Shown: positions 16,034 to 25,256, numbered from the stretch's first letter. The stretch: DNA of 64,000 nt from Flavobacterium sp. UBA7680 (GCF_002482975.1 NZ_DLHA01000017.1:1-64000), one strand, 5' to 3'. Notes: generated by a model from the letters alone, not told the origin. A program made the numbers and translations.

Positions 16034-17460
16034 AAATCACCGATTACCCAAAGCCATAATCCGCCAATTACCATATAAATAAAAAGCATTATAAGTCCGG
16101 TTATTAAACCTTTGACCCACCAGCTTTTTAAATCGACATATCCGCTCCCAAAGAAAACGGGAGCCGGACCATGTCCGTAATGCGTTAATGTTCCGTAAAT
16201 GGATCCCACAAAACCAAGCATAAAAGCCAGAAGTAATCCCGGAATTCCCAACGAAACCCCAACTCCTAAAAGTGCTGCATACATTGCCGCCACATGCGCC
16301 GTTGCACTCGCAAAAAGGTAGTGGCTGAAAAAGTATACTAATATAATGATAGGAAAAGCCATCTGCCAGCTTAGCCCGCCAATTTCGGCTTTTATAACAT
16401 TGCTAAACCAGCTGATAAAACCTAATTCGTTTAAAGAACTTGCCATCATTACTAATACCGAAAACCATACGATGGTATCCCACGCTCCTTTTTCGGCTTT
16501 TACATCATCCCAGGTTAAAACGGAAGTAAGCAGTAAAATTACCAACCCAATAAAGGCGGTTGTGGTAGCATCAATAGAAAACAAATCGCCTGTCATCCAA
16601 AGAAATAATAAGATAAAGAAAGTCAAGAGCATCATCCATTCGTTTCTGGTGATTGGGCCCATTTCTTTTAATTTTTGAGAAGCGATTTGCGGTGCGTCTC
16701 CGGTTTTTTTAAGTTCCGGCGGATAAATTTTGTACAACACAAACGGAATCACAAAAAAAGCGCACAATCCCGGTACGATTGCCGCGGCTGCCCAGGACAT
16801 CCAGGTTATTTTTATTCCCAGATTAAGGGCAAATTTTTGACACATTGGGTTACTCGCCGTTCCGGTAAGAAACATGGAGGATGCTATTAAATTCATATTA
16901 TAACAGTTCAATGTTAAATACGAACCTAGTTTTCGATGTGTTTCTGGTTCTTCCGGCATTGAACCAAAACTCATTGACATGGATTTCATTATGGGATAAA
17001 TAATTCCTCCGCCGCGGGCTGTATTACTTGGTACGGCTGGTGCCAAAACTAAATCGGCAAGACCTAAACCGTAGGCTAATCCAAGCGAACTTTTTCCGAA
17101 TAATCGAATAAACAGAAAAGCAATTCTGTTTCCTAAACCTGTTTTTATAAATCCGCGTGCTATAAAAAATGAAATTCCAATAAGCCAGATTACTTTGTCT
17201 CCAAATCCTTTTAAGGCCAAGGTTATTGATTTTCCGGCATCACCCGGCGCTAAAACCTGCGTAAAAGCGGTTAACGCAATGGCAATCATACACATGGTTC
17301 CCATTGGGGCGGCTTTTAGAATAATTCCTAAAATGGTCGCGACAAATATGGCAAATAAATGCCAGGCTTCGGGTACAACTCCGTTTGGCGCAGGAATAAA
17401 CCAAATTGCTGCTCCAACTGCAAGTGTAATCAGGGTTTGAGGAATTTGTACTTCTTTCAT
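16030..17460 (-). CDS. DASS-family anion:Na+ symporter (di/tricarboxylate-type)
   Basis: 476 residues, about 12 hydrophobic membrane segments, no signal peptide. DASS (SLC13-like) hallmarks are present: the S-N-T-A-R motif after L-A-P-A-V-P near residue 145, a second conserved S-A-T-A-H motif near 385, and T-L-T-H-Y-G-H-G-P-A-P near 425. Members carry succinate, malate, citrate, 2-oxoglutarate or sulfate with sodium. The sequence is of the CitT/2-oxoglutarate-malate translocator type, but the substrate cannot be fixed by eye. A porin gene lies 20 bp upstream on the same strand, suggesting paired outer- and inner-membrane uptake of one anionic substrate. Confidence 0.88.
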   Translation of the reverse strand: MKEVQIPQTLITLAVGAAIWFIPAPNGVVPEAWHLFAIFVATILGIILKAAPMGTMCMIAIALTAFTQVLAPGDAGKSITLALKGFGDKVIWLIGISFFIARGFIKTGLGNRIAFLFIRLFGKSSLGLAYGLGLADLVLAPAVPSNTARGGGIIYPIMKSMSMSFGSMPEEPETHRKLGSYLTLNCYNMNLIASSMFLTGTASNPMCQKFALNLGIKITWMSWAAAAIVPGLCAFFVIPFVLYKIYPPELKKTGDAPQIASQKLKEMGPITRNEWMMLLTFFILLFLWMTGDLFSIDATTTAFIGLVILLLTSVLTWDDVKAEKGAWDTIVWFSVLVMMASSLNELGFISWFSNVIKAEIGGLSWQMAFPIIILVYFFSHYLFASATAHVAAMYAALLGVGVSLGIPGLLLAFMLGFVGSIYGTLTHYGHGPAPVFFGSGYVDLKSWWVKGLITGLIMLFIYMVIGGLWLWVIGDF

Positions 17461-17480
17461 GGTTTTGGAATTAAATTAAA

Positions 17481-18632
17481 CTACAGCCTGCACTGAAACT
17501 GAATTAGAAATAAATTATCATTATAGGTTGATGTATCCGGGATATTTCGGTCGAAATGGTCTATTTCAAATCCCATTTCTATACGACCTGTATAGTTTTT
17601 TCCAAATTCAAGACTTATCATAGGGGTATAAGTTTGTCTTACATTTGAATCGATTTTAAAACTAGGATCAAATCTTTCATAACGGCAGGATACTTCTAAA
17701 GAAGTTAATTTTTTATAATCGATTTGATATCGCACATTGGGCAAAAAATAAATACCTCGCATTTGATAATCGGCCACATCAGCTGTTCTGCTATCAACGG
17801 GTAAAGAAAAATATAAGTTGTGATTTGTTCCTCGCTTGTATTCTATCTGCAAATCAAAAGTAAAACGGTCTGTAAGTCTGAAATCACTGGTAACATCTGC
17901 ACCAAAGGCAAATACTTTTTCTTTGGAATATTTACCAATACCGCCGTTTAATCCGAGGTTAATTTTATGTTTTTTTGATAATTCGAAAACCAGTCTCGAA
18001 GAATATTGTTTTCCGTTATCGTTGTCTTTTTCCTGATTTTTTCCGTTTCCGTTTAAAACCGAAACCGAATAATTTACAGGAATTTTACCCAGATCAAAGT
18101 TTCCGGTTGCAGAGGCTCCAATTTGAAAGCTTGTCCAGCCATTTTTTCCAAATTCATAATATTGATTTGAGAAATCAAATGATTTTATGATATCAACCGG
18201 AACTAATTCCTCAATACCAAAAGCGGGACGAAACTGTCCTCCTAAAACGGCAATGTATTTATTAAAGGTATATTTTGCATAGGCATTTTCGAGAACCTTA
18301 CCTTTTGTATCTGATTTAAAATCGGCAAGGTTTACTAAGATTACCACTTCTGTAGCTTCGCTTAATTTTGTATTTAGCCCTACACGCATTCTTTTAATAT
18401 CAAAGGAACTTTGGGTTACGTCGCCCGTAGAATGATGAACTCCCATAACGTCTACATTATCTCCAAAACTTTCGAGATATCGTGCCTGAAAAAGTCCTTT
18501 AAATTGAAATTGGGGGTACTTAACACCATCTTCAGAATCGGCTGCTTTTTGAGTTTCGGCAGTTTGCGCATTCGTGATAAGTGGTATTATAAAAAGGATA
18601 AAAGCAATTCTTATTAGTAAAGGTGTATTCAT
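17481..18632 (-). CDS. Outer-membrane porin (OprO/OprP-like)
   Basis: The start at 18632 gives MNTPLLIRIAFILFIIPLITNAQ, a clean signal peptide; the in-frame ATG at 18689 would add 19 residues before it and is unlikely. The mature protein (383-residue precursor) is a string of amphipathic beta-strands with the family landmarks F-Q-F-K-G-L-F-Q-A-R-Y, D-I-K-R-M-R-V-G, A-Y-A-K-Y-T-F-N-K-Y and G-Q-F-R-P-A-F-G-I-E, as in phosphate-selective porin O/P-like proteins (PF07396-type). It ends in Q-F-Q-C-R-L rather than Phe. Just upstream of the DASS transporter and probably co-transcribed. Substrate is inferred to be the transporter's anion. Confidence 0.85.
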   Translation of the reverse strand: MNTPLLIRIAFILFIIPLITNAQTAETQKAADSEDGVKYPQFQFKGLFQARYLESFGDNVDVMGVHHSTGDVTQSSFDIKRMRVGLNTKLSEATEVVILVNLADFKSDTKGKVLENAYAKYTFNKYIAVLGGQFRPAFGIEELVPVDIIKSFDFSNQYYEFGKNGWTSFQIGASATGNFDLGKIPVNYSVSVLNGNGKNQEKDNDNGKQYSSRLVFELSKKHKINLGLNGGIGKYSKEKVFAFGADVTSDFRLTDRFTFDLQIEYKRGTNHNLYFSLPVDSRTADVADYQMRGIYFLPNVRYQIDYKKLTSLEVSCRYERFDPSFKIDSNVRQTYTPMISLEFGKNYTGRIEMGFEIDHFDRNIPDTSTYNDNLFLIQFQCRL

Positions 18633-18810
18633 ACGCTCCAGAAATAAAAAATTGAACTTGGTTAATTGTTTGAAAAAACCTAAAAACAACTAAAAGGTAA
18701 TTGGAAATATCTTACGAAAATAGGAAAAATAGTAATGTCTTGTAAAAATTGTTGCATTAAAATTACATTAGTTTTTTACCTTTAAGATATTAAGTTAATG
18801 GTAAAAACTA

Positions 18811-18840
18811 AAAAAGGCCGCTAAATTTTAGCGGCCTTTG
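18811..18840 (-). terminator. Intrinsic terminator of the ABC-F gene
   Basis: Thirteen-bp perfect stem aaaggccgctaaa / tttagcggccttt, with a T-run on the minus strand, 25 bp after the ABC-F stop codon. Confidence 0.9.
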
Positions 18841-18864
18841 TATTTTTATTTTTATGAGAAAAGA

Positions 18865-20499
18865 TTATTTTTCAATTTCTCTCATTGAGTCCATTTTTTT
18901 ATGAGCAAGGAAACCTGCAACGTCTTCAAAATGTTCTTTTACTCGTTTGTTTCCAAATTCGAATACTTTAGTTGCCAGTCCGTCAAGGAAATCACGGTCG
19001 TGTGAAACTAAGATTAATGTTCCGTCAAAATCACGTAAGGCATCTTTAATGATGTCTTTGGTTTTCATATCCAGGTGATTTGAAGGCTCATCCAGAATTA
19101 ACAAGTTAACGGGCTCTAACAATAATTTAATCATTGCCAAACGTGTTTTTTCTCCTCCAGAAAGTACTTTTACTTTTTTGGTAATATCATCGCCCTGAAA
19201 CATAAATGCTCCCAGAATATTTTTGATCTGTGTACGGATATCTCCTACTGCAATGGCATCGATTGTTTCAAAAATGGTTGCATTTTCATCTAATAATGAA
19301 GCTTGATTTTGTGCAAAATATCCAATTTGTGCATTATGTCCAACTTCAACGCTTCCTGAATCAACGCCTATTTCTTTCATAATCGCTTTGATCATGGTCG
19401 ATTTTCCTTCTCCATTTTTTCCAACAAAAGCTACTTTCTGTCCACGTTCGATTACAATATTAGCATCTTTAAAAACCACATGATCTCCGTATGATTTTGA
19501 CATTTCTTTTACAATAACCGGATATTGTCCAGAACGTGCTGCCGGCGGGAATTTTAATCGCAATGCTGATGTATCTACTTCGTCAACCTGAACAATCTCC
19601 AATTTCTCCAACATTTTTACACGAGACTGTACAGCATCTGTTTTTGAGAATGTTCCTTTAAAACGGTCGATAAAGGCTCTGTTATCAGCAATCATTTTTT
19701 GCTGTTCGTCGTAAGCTTTCTGTTGGTGAATACGACGGTCTTTTCTTAATTCTAAGTAATGAGAATATTTTGCTTTGTAATCGTAAATTCTTCCCATTGT
19801 TACTTCGATCGTACGGTTTGTAATATTATCTACAAACGCTCTATCGTGCGAAATCACTACAACTGCTTTTGCTGAATTCACCAAAAACTCTTCTAACCAT
19901 TGAATACTTTCGATATCCATGTGGTTGGTTGGCTCATCCAGTAAAATCAAGTCTGGTTTTTGTAATAAGATTTTTGCCAGTTCGATACGCATTCTCCATC
20001 CTCCTGAAAATTCAGATGTTTGTCTTGTGAAATCTTCACGTTCGAAACCTAAACCTACTAAAATTTTCTCTACTTCAGCTTCGTAATTTACTTCTTCAAT
20101 GGCATAATATTTCTCGCTTAAGTCCGAAACTCTTTCGATCAATTTCATGTATTCGTCACTTTCGTAATCTGTACGAACGGTTAACTGCTCATTGATTTCG
20201 TCAATTTCAGCTTTCATTTTAAAAATCTCACCAAAGGCTTTAGATGCTTCTTCCATTACAGTCGAACCGTCTTTTGTCAATAAATGCTGAGGCAGGTAAG
20301 CTACAACGGCATCTTTTGGCGTAGAAATACTTCCGGTAGAAGGTTTGCTTTGTCCTGCTATAATTTTTAAAAGTGTCGATTTTCCTGCACCATTTTTACC
20401 CATAAGGGCTATTTTATCATTTTCATTGATAGCAAAAGAAACATCGCTAAAAAGTGTAGTTCCACCAAACTGAACCGAAATATCGTTAACTGTAATCAT
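18865..20499 (-). CDS. ABC-F family ribosome-associated ATPase
   Basis: 544 residues, two ABC domains on one chain and no membrane segment, the ABC-F plan. Domain 1 has Walker A G-K-N-G-A-G-K-S-T near 34, signature S-G-G-W-R-M-R near 165 and Walker B L-I-L-L-D-E-P-T-N-H. Domain 2 has Walker A G-K-N-G-E-G-K-S-T near 360, L-S-G-G-E-K-T-R near 443 and L-L-I-L-D-E-P-S-N-H. Between them is the charged linker (about 240-310) that in ABC-F proteins reaches toward the ribosomal P/E site. Order and length resemble the YbiT group. Housekeeping translation factor rather than a proven antibiotic resistance protein. It has its own consensus promoter and terminator. Confidence 0.9.
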   Translation of the reverse strand: MITVNDISVQFGGTTLFSDVSFAINENDKIALMGKNGAGKSTLLKIIAGQSKPSTGSISTPKDAVVAYLPQHLLTKDGSTVMEEASKAFGEIFKMKAEIDEINEQLTVRTDYESDEYMKLIERVSDLSEKYYAIEEVNYEAEVEKILVGLGFEREDFTRQTSEFSGGWRMRIELAKILLQKPDLILLDEPTNHMDIESIQWLEEFLVNSAKAVVVISHDRAFVDNITNRTIEVTMGRIYDYKAKYSHYLELRKDRRIHQQKAYDEQQKMIADNRAFIDRFKGTFSKTDAVQSRVKMLEKLEIVQVDEVDTSALRLKFPPAARSGQYPVIVKEMSKSYGDHVVFKDANIVIERGQKVAFVGKNGEGKSTMIKAIMKEIGVDSGSVEVGHNAQIGYFAQNQASLLDENATIFETIDAIAVGDIRTQIKNILGAFMFQGDDITKKVKVLSGGEKTRLAMIKLLLEPVNLLILDEPSNHLDMKTKDIIKDALRDFDGTLILVSHDRDFLDGLATKVFEFGNKRVKEHFEDVAGFLAHKKMDSMREIEK

Positions 20500-20562
20500 T
20501 ATCTTCTGTGAATTTGTTTTATCGGTTAATCGTTTTTGTGACTACCCATTTTTTTCGTGCTG

Positions 20563-20592
20563 CAAAGATAGATTAATTAGATAATTAGGCAA
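20563..20592 (-). promoter_or_regulatory. ABC-F gene promoter (TTG-N19-TATCTTTG)
   Basis: On the minus strand TTG (20592-20590), 19 bases, TATCTTTG (20570-20563). Leader of about 57 nt to the start at 20499. Confidence 0.85.
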
Positions 20593-20639
20593 TTAGAAAA
20601 TGTGGCAATTTATTAATTAGATAATTTTGAGAATGTGGT

Positions 20640-21480
20640 AATTAGAAAATTTTCTTTTTTGCCACGACCCGAGCGACAGCGAACAGGCGAAGCAATTACA
20701 CGAATTTTCACGAATTATTTTTTCAACTGGACTGAAGTCCAGCTCTACAATATAATTCGTTCCTTCGGAACTTTAATTGAGAGTTTTTGGTTCTTCGTAT
20801 TATTGGGCTCGCTTTTGTTTGGTTAATATGTAAAAAAAAATAAAACCCGACAGGTTTTAAAACCTGTCGAGCTACAAAAATTATCTCATTATCAAAATCA
20901 ATATTTCCGTGGCTCTTAACCGGATTAAAATCCGGCCCTACAATATAGATCGAGCCGAAGGCTCTCAATTAAAGTTCCGAAGGAACAAATTATATTGTAG
21001 GGCTGGACTTCAGTCCAGTTTAATATGTAAAATAAATAAAACAACAGGTTTTTTAAAACCTGTCGGGTTACAAAAATTATCTCATTATCAAAATCTATAT
21101 TTCCGTGGCTCTTAACCGGATTAAAATCCGGCCCTACATATAGATCGAGCCGAAGGTTCTTTTTTTAAGTTCCGAAGGAACGAATTATATTGTAGAGCTG
21201 GACTTTAGTCCAGTTTAATATGTAAAATAAATAAAACAACAGGTTTTAAAAACCTGTCGGATTGAAATTATCTCTGTTTCGTCAAATTCTATATTGCTCC
21301 TCTTAACTGGACTGAAGTCCAGCCCTACAATATAATTTGTTCCTTCGGAACTTTAATTGAGAGTTTTTGGCTCTTCGTATTGTTGGACTGGCTTTTGTTT
21401 CGTTAATATGGGAAAAATAAAACCCGACAGGTTTTTTAAAACCTGTCGGGTTGAAATTATTTCATTATCAAATTGACTAA
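20640..21480. repeat. Hairpin-repeat cluster, two units direct and two inverted (A-B-B-A)
   Basis: The 989-bp gap 20500-21488 holds no gene. Units near 20725-20875 and 21300-21456 run in one direction, and two near 20910-21090 and 21105-21275 in the other. Each contains short perfect hairpins: ctggact-ga-agtccag or ccggatt-aa-aatccgg, then gttcc-ttcg-gaac or gagcc-gaag-gctc, and a cgacaggttt-aaacctgtcg palindrome. Stems differ between units with pairing kept. A degenerate gccacga...cacgaatt element lies at 20661-20720. A further copy is at 53160-53365. Open frames here are shadows. Confidence 0.85.
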
Positions 21481-21488
21481 TTATCTAA

Positions 21489-22664
21489 TTAATCTTTTCT
21501 CCATTTTTTAGTTTCCTCAAAAACGTGTTCTAATATTGAAGCCTCTATTTCATCAAAATCAATATTACGTCTTCCCATAACTAACTTTGCAGTTTCGAAA
21601 GCTTTTTTGGTAATATATGTTGTAAAACCTGCTGCCCCGCCCCAGGAAAAACTCGGAACAAAGTTTCTAGGAAAACCAGATCCAAAAATATTGGCACTTA
21701 CTCCAACAACAGTTCCGGTATTAAACATCGTATTGATTCCGCATTTACTATGGTCACCCATCATTAAACCGCAAAACTGAAGTCCGGTTTTAGCAAAACC
21801 TTCTGTTTCGTAGCTCCACAATTTTACTTCTTCGTAGTTGTTTTTCAGGTTTGAGTTATTACTGTCAGCTCCAATATTACACCATTCGCCTAAAACTGAA
21901 TCCCCAAGAAATCCATCATGACCTTTGTTTGAATTAGCAAACAGAACAGAATTTTTAACTTCTCCTCCTATTCTTGATCCGGGACCAACTGTTGTTGCTC
22001 CGTAAACTTTTGCGTTTAGTTTTACCTGTGCATTTTCGCATAAGGCAAAAGGCCCGCGAATTACAGTACCTTCCATGATCTCGGTATTTTTACCTATATA
22101 TATAGGGCCGTTTGATGCATTAAGGGTTACAAACTCTAATTTTGCTCCTTCTTCAATAAAAATATTTTCAGGCGCAATTGTATTTACACTTTTAGGAATT
22201 GGCTGTGATTTTCTGTCTTCAGTCAAATAAGCGAAGTCGGCACGAATGGCAGCGTCATTTTTTGAGAAAATATCCCAAGTGTGTTCTACTGTCAAACATT
22301 CATCGTTATATTGAATGATTTCATAGGTATCGAAATCAACTTCTTCCTGATTTTCTGTTGTAAAAAAAGCAATTACATCTTCTCCTTTAAAAATTGCCTG
22401 ATTCGGTTTTAAGTCCGAAACTAATTCTGCAAGCGTATCATTTGGCAAATACGCAGCATTTATCATTACGTTTTCTTCCATTTCTACCATTGGGAATTTA
22501 GCAGAAAGGTAATCCTCTGTAATTGTTGTTATAGTCGATCCTAAACAAGTTTCCCATTTTTGGCGAATCGTCATAATTCCGATTAAAATATCAGCCACGG
22601 GTCTGGTAAAAGTAAAAGGTAAGAGAGCATTCCGGACGGGACCGTCAAAAAGAATGTAATTCAT
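21489..22664 (-). CDS. GlmU-family sugar-nucleotide enzyme (alternative bacterial GlmU type)
   Basis: 391 residues. It opens M-N-Y-I-L-F-D-G-P-V-R-N-A-L-L-P-F-T-F-T-R-P-V-A-D-I, characteristic of the Bacteroidota GlmU-like family (TIGR03991 type, as I recall), in which the usual nucleotidyltransferase N-terminus is shortened and divergent. The C-terminal half is a left-handed beta-helix with hexapeptide repeats (P-I-Y-I-G-K-N-T-E-I, G-T-V-I-R-G-P, V-G-P-G-S-R-I-G-G-E). Expected role: acetyltransfer and/or uridylyltransfer to GlcN-1-P on the way to UDP-GlcNAc for cell wall and LPS. A TAACTTTG minus-7 element (22714-22707) lies 43 bp upstream. The 593-bp gap to rpmE2 contains the 417-bp inverted-repeat element. 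Confidence 0.85.
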   Translation of the reverse strand: MNYILFDGPVRNALLPFTFTRPVADILIGIMTIRQKWETCLGSTITTITEDYLSAKFPMVEMEENVMINAAYLPNDTLAELVSDLKPNQAIFKGEDVIAFFTTENQEEVDFDTYEIIQYNDECLTVEHTWDIFSKNDAAIRADFAYLTEDRKSQPIPKSVNTIAPENIFIEEGAKLEFVTLNASNGPIYIGKNTEIMEGTVIRGPFALCENAQVKLNAKVYGATTVGPGSRIGGEVKNSVLFANSNKGHDGFLGDSVLGEWCNIGADSNNSNLKNNYEEVKLWSYETEGFAKTGLQFCGLMMGDHSKCGINTMFNTGTVVGVSANIFGSGFPRNFVPSFSWGGAAGFTTYITKKAFETAKLVMGRRNIDFDEIEASILEHVFEETKKWRKD

Positions 22665-22775
22665 AAAATTAATTTAATGTGTTAAAATTTGTTTGGTTAC
22701 CGAGGCCAAAGTTACAAATATTTATGTGTTTCATTAATATATGTTTTTTCTGATAGGCTATGTTTTTTTTTGTGA

Positions 22776-23192
22776 TAGCCACGACTCGACCAAAGGGACA
22801 GACGAAGTAATTCACGAATTTTTATATTCCCTTAATTTTAATTGATTTAGATTGTGATTATTTGGCTAAAGCCTATTTTGGGTTTTGATTTTATAACCTT
22901 CAGATAAATCTGAAGGCAATTGAAAAAATGTTTCCTGAATAATCAATTGCCAACATCTTTAGATGTTGGTGACTTAATCAACATTGCTAAGGCTTTAGCC
23001 AAATCTTCTCCATTTGGAATAAACAATCTCAACAACAAGAGAAATATAGCCAGCGGTTTCAACCGCTGGAACACAATATATTCACAATCTTATCTTTTTG
23101 CACCCTGTGGTTGAAACCACAGGCAATATTTTAAATTCGAAAAAGAAAATTAGTGAATTACTTCGTCTGTCCCTTTGGTCGAGTCGTGGCTA
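22776..23192. mobile_element. 417-bp non-coding element with perfect 40-bp terminal inverted repeats and four 20-bp palindromes
   Basis: Bases 22776-22815 and 23153-23192 are exact reverse complements over 40 bp. Inside are four perfect palindromes of the same design (CC, 7 nt, 2-nt loop, 7 nt, GG) but different sequence: 22897-22916, 22950-22969, 23050-23069, 23104-23123. Start-to-start spacings are 53, 100 and 54 bp. A separate 14-bp inverted pair lies at 22861-22874 and 22990-23003. No transposase and no obvious target-site duplication are seen. MITE-like or a cluster of REP-like structures; classification as mobile is inference. Confidence 0.6.
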
Positions 23193-23208
23193 ACAAAAAG
23201 AGAGCATA

Positions 23209-23236
23209 AAAAAAGCCTCCCAAATTGGAAGGCTTC
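23209..23236 (-). terminator. Intrinsic terminator of rpmE2
   Basis: Stem aagccttcca / gggaggctt with one mismatch and a run of seven T on the minus strand, 22 bp after the rpmE2 stop. Confidence 0.85.
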
Positions 23237-23257
23237 TTATATAATTTTAAACAGCTA

Positions 23258-23512
23258 TTATTTTTTAGCGTGTTTTGCATATTTAGTTTTGAATTTATCA
23301 ATACGTCCTGCAGTATCGATAAGTTTAGATTTACCAGTATAAAAAGGGTGAGATGTTCTAGAAATCTCCATTTTTACAACTGGATACTCAACTCCGTCAA
23401 CTTCAATTGTTTCTTTTGTATCTGCAGTAGATTTAGTGATAAAAACGTCATCATTTGACATGTCTTTAAATGCAACTAATCTGTAATTTTCTGGGTGAAT
23501 TCCTTTTTTCAT
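23258..23512 (-). CDS. rpmE2: 50S ribosomal protein L31, type B
   Basis: 84 residues beginning MKKGIHPENYRLVAFKDMS and containing the family motif S-R-T-S-H-P-F-Y-T-G-K-S-K-L-I-D-T-A-G-R-I-D-K-F near 50-73. It lacks the Cys residues of zinc-binding type A L31 (the CxxC pair), so it is the zinc-independent C-minus form. It is likely the only L31 in this genome region rather than a zinc-starvation paralogue, but the genome-wide situation cannot be seen. Own consensus promoter at 23631-23658 and own terminator. Confidence 0.95.
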   Translation of the reverse strand: MKKGIHPENYRLVAFKDMSNDDVFITKSTADTKETIEVDGVEYPVVKMEISRTSHPFYTGKSKLIDTAGRIDKFKTKYAKHAKK

Positions 23513-23630
23513 CTTTACTTTTTATTTATTGTTTAGAACATTTTCATTTTGAAGCTTTTTCATGGTTAGAAAAAGGTATAAACAAACGATGCTCTTTTTT
23601 GTTTAAAATTTTAATTAATTTTGAGTTTGC

Positions 23631-23658
23631 AAATTTACAATTCTTTTTTAATAAACAA
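23631..23658 (-). promoter_or_regulatory. rpmE2 promoter (TTG-N17-TAAATTTG)
   Basis: On the minus strand TTG (23658-23656), 17 bases, TAAATTTG (23638-23631), leaving a leader of about 110 nt. Confidence 0.85.
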
Positions 23659-23707
23659 ATAGTTAGCGCACTTTTTTTTAGTTAAATTCAAAAAGCTTTT
23701 TTTCTCC

Positions 23708-23735
23708 TTGATTATATTGGGAATTGCTATATTTG
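23708..23735 (+). promoter_or_regulatory. Promoter of the DUF4199 gene (TTG-N17-TATATTTG)
   Basis: TTG 23708-23710, 17 bases, TATATTTG 23728-23735. Transcription should start near 23742, which excludes the upstream in-frame ATG at 23724 and fixes the start codon at 23763. Confidence 0.88.
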
Positions 23736-23762
23736 TGGATTAATTTTAAAACATATAGAAAT

Positions 23763-24290
23763 ATGATTAATGAAGTTATAAAAAAGAATGGAGTTACATA
23801 CGGAATTATCTTAGGTGTTATTTTGGCGTTAATCACGGCAAGCATATATGCCATTGATCTAAAATTATTTGTTTCTGGCTGGATTGGCGGTCTGTCGTTT
23901 GTTATTTATTTAGTAGTTGGTATTTTACTGCTTACAAAAACAAAAAAAGAGATTGGTTTTTTCTCTTTTAAAGATGCCTTCACCACATTTTTTATAGCTA
24001 CAATAACTGCTCTTGCAATTTCTACTGTTTTTAGCGTCATATTATTTAATGTAATTGATCCGGAAGCAAAAGAAACAATACACCAATTACTTATTAAGTA
24101 TATGGCTGAAACGTTACAAAAATTTGGAACTCCGGCTGCTGCTATCAACGAAGCTTTGGCTAAAATGAAAGAAACCAATCCTTTCTCAGCTATCGAACAA
24201 ATAAAAGCATTGGTTTTTAGTATTATTGGCTACTCCATTTTAGGATTAATTTTAGCTGCATTTTTTAAAAGCAAAACTACACAAGAATAA
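23763..24290 (+). CDS. DUF4199 membrane protein
   Basis: 175 residues starting MINEVIKKNGVTYGIILGV. Four hydrophobic helices (about 13-33, 40-60, 75-100 and 150-170) with a polar loop of about 45 residues between the third and fourth. The pattern G-x-x-x-G-x-I-L and F-S-F-K-D-A-F matches DUF4199 proteins of Bacteroidota, an inner-membrane family of unknown function. It is 9 bp upstream of a glycosyltransferase gene, a pairing that recurs in Flavobacteria as far as I recall, so the two are probably co-transcribed. Start chosen from the promoter position. Confidence 0.88.
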   Translation: MINEVIKKNGVTYGIILGVILALITASIYAIDLKLFVSGWIGGLSFVIYLVVGILLLTKTKKEIGFFSFKDAFTTFFIATITALAISTVFSVILFNVIDPEAKETIHQLLIKYMAETLQKFGTPAAAINEALAKMKETNPFSAIEQIKALVFSIIGYSILGLILAAFFKSKTTQE

Positions 24291-24299
24291 AAATTATAA

Positions 24300-25256
24300 A
24301 TGAATCTATCTATACTTATACCACTTCTAAACGAGGAGGAATCGCTTCAAGAACTCTATTCATGGATTATTAAAGTGATGCAGTCTAACAATTACTCTTA
24401 TGAAATCATTTTTGTAGATGATGGAAGTACGGATGATTCTTGGAATATCATTGAAAGTTTTTCTAACGAAAACCCAAATGTAAAAGGAATTCGCTTCATG
24501 AAGAATTTTGGAAAATCACAGGCTTTACATGCTGGTTTCGCTAAGGCAAAAGGCGATGTTATCATTACTATGGATGCCGATTTGCAGGATAGTCCGGATG
24601 AAATTCCGGAATTGTATGAAATGATTACCAAAGAGAGATTCGATTTGGTTTCGGGATGGAAAAAGAAACGCTACGATTCTGTTGTGGCTAAAAATTTACC
24701 TTCAAAATTATTTAACTGGGCTGCCAGAAAAACTTCTGGTGTGGAGTTAAATGATTTTAACTGCGGGTTAAAAGCTTATAAAAATGCAGTTGTAAAAAAC
24801 ATTGAAGTTTCGGGCGAAATGCACCGATACATTCCTGTTTTAGCGAAAAATGCCGGTTTCGGAAAAATTGGAGAAAAAGTAGTGATTCACCAAGCTCGTA
24901 AATACGGCGAAACCAAATTTGGTATGGAACGTTTTATTAACGGATTCCTTGATTTAATTACGATTTGGTTTTTATCAAGATTCGGAAAAAGACCTATGCA
25001 CTTGTTTGGCGCAATGGGTTCAATCATGTTTATTATTGGATTTTTATCTGCCGGATATATTGGGGTTTCAAAACTATACCATATGTATAGCGGAGTAAAA
25101 TACAGCCTGGTAACTAATAATCCGTGGTTTTATATAGCATTAACAACAATGATTCTGGGAACTCAGCTTTTCTTAGCTGGATTTTTAGGTGAAATCATTT
25201 TGAGAACTAAAAGCAACGAAGCAAGATATAAAGTAGCACGAGAAGTGAATTTTTGA
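24300..25256 (+). CDS. Family 2 glycosyltransferase with two C-terminal membrane helices (DPM/ArnC-like)
   Basis: 318 residues. The GT2 core spans about 1-215: S-I-L-I-P-L-L-N-E-E at the N-terminus, F-V-D-D-G-S-T near 38-44, and the metal-binding M-D-A-D-L-Q-D near 91-97. Two long hydrophobic helices follow (about 233-256 and 268-293). This layout matches enzymes that move a sugar from a nucleotide donor to undecaprenyl or dolichyl phosphate, such as dolichol-phosphate mannosyltransferase-like and ArnC/GtrB-like proteins. Location: cytoplasmic face of the inner membrane. It follows the DUF4199 gene closely. Sugar identity unknown. Confidence 0.9.
   Translation: MNLSILIPLLNEEESLQELYSWIIKVMQSNNYSYEIIFVDDGSTDDSWNIIESFSNENPNVKGIRFMKNFGKSQALHAGFAKAKGDVIITMDADLQDSPDEIPELYEMITKERFDLVSGWKKKRYDSVVAKNLPSKLFNWAARKTSGVELNDFNCGLKAYKNAVVKNIEVSGEMHRYIPVLAKNAGFGKIGEKVVIHQARKYGETKFGMERFINGFLDLITIWFLSRFGKRPMHLFGAMGSIMFIIGFLSAGYIGVSKLYHMYSGVKYSLVTNNPWFYIALTTMILGTQLFLAGFLGEIILRTKSNEARYKVAREVNF

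Noticed and set aside
18865..20499. Antibiotic-resistance ABC-F protein
   Set aside because: Its layout resembles the housekeeping YbiT group; nothing in the sequence or the neighbours points to resistance.
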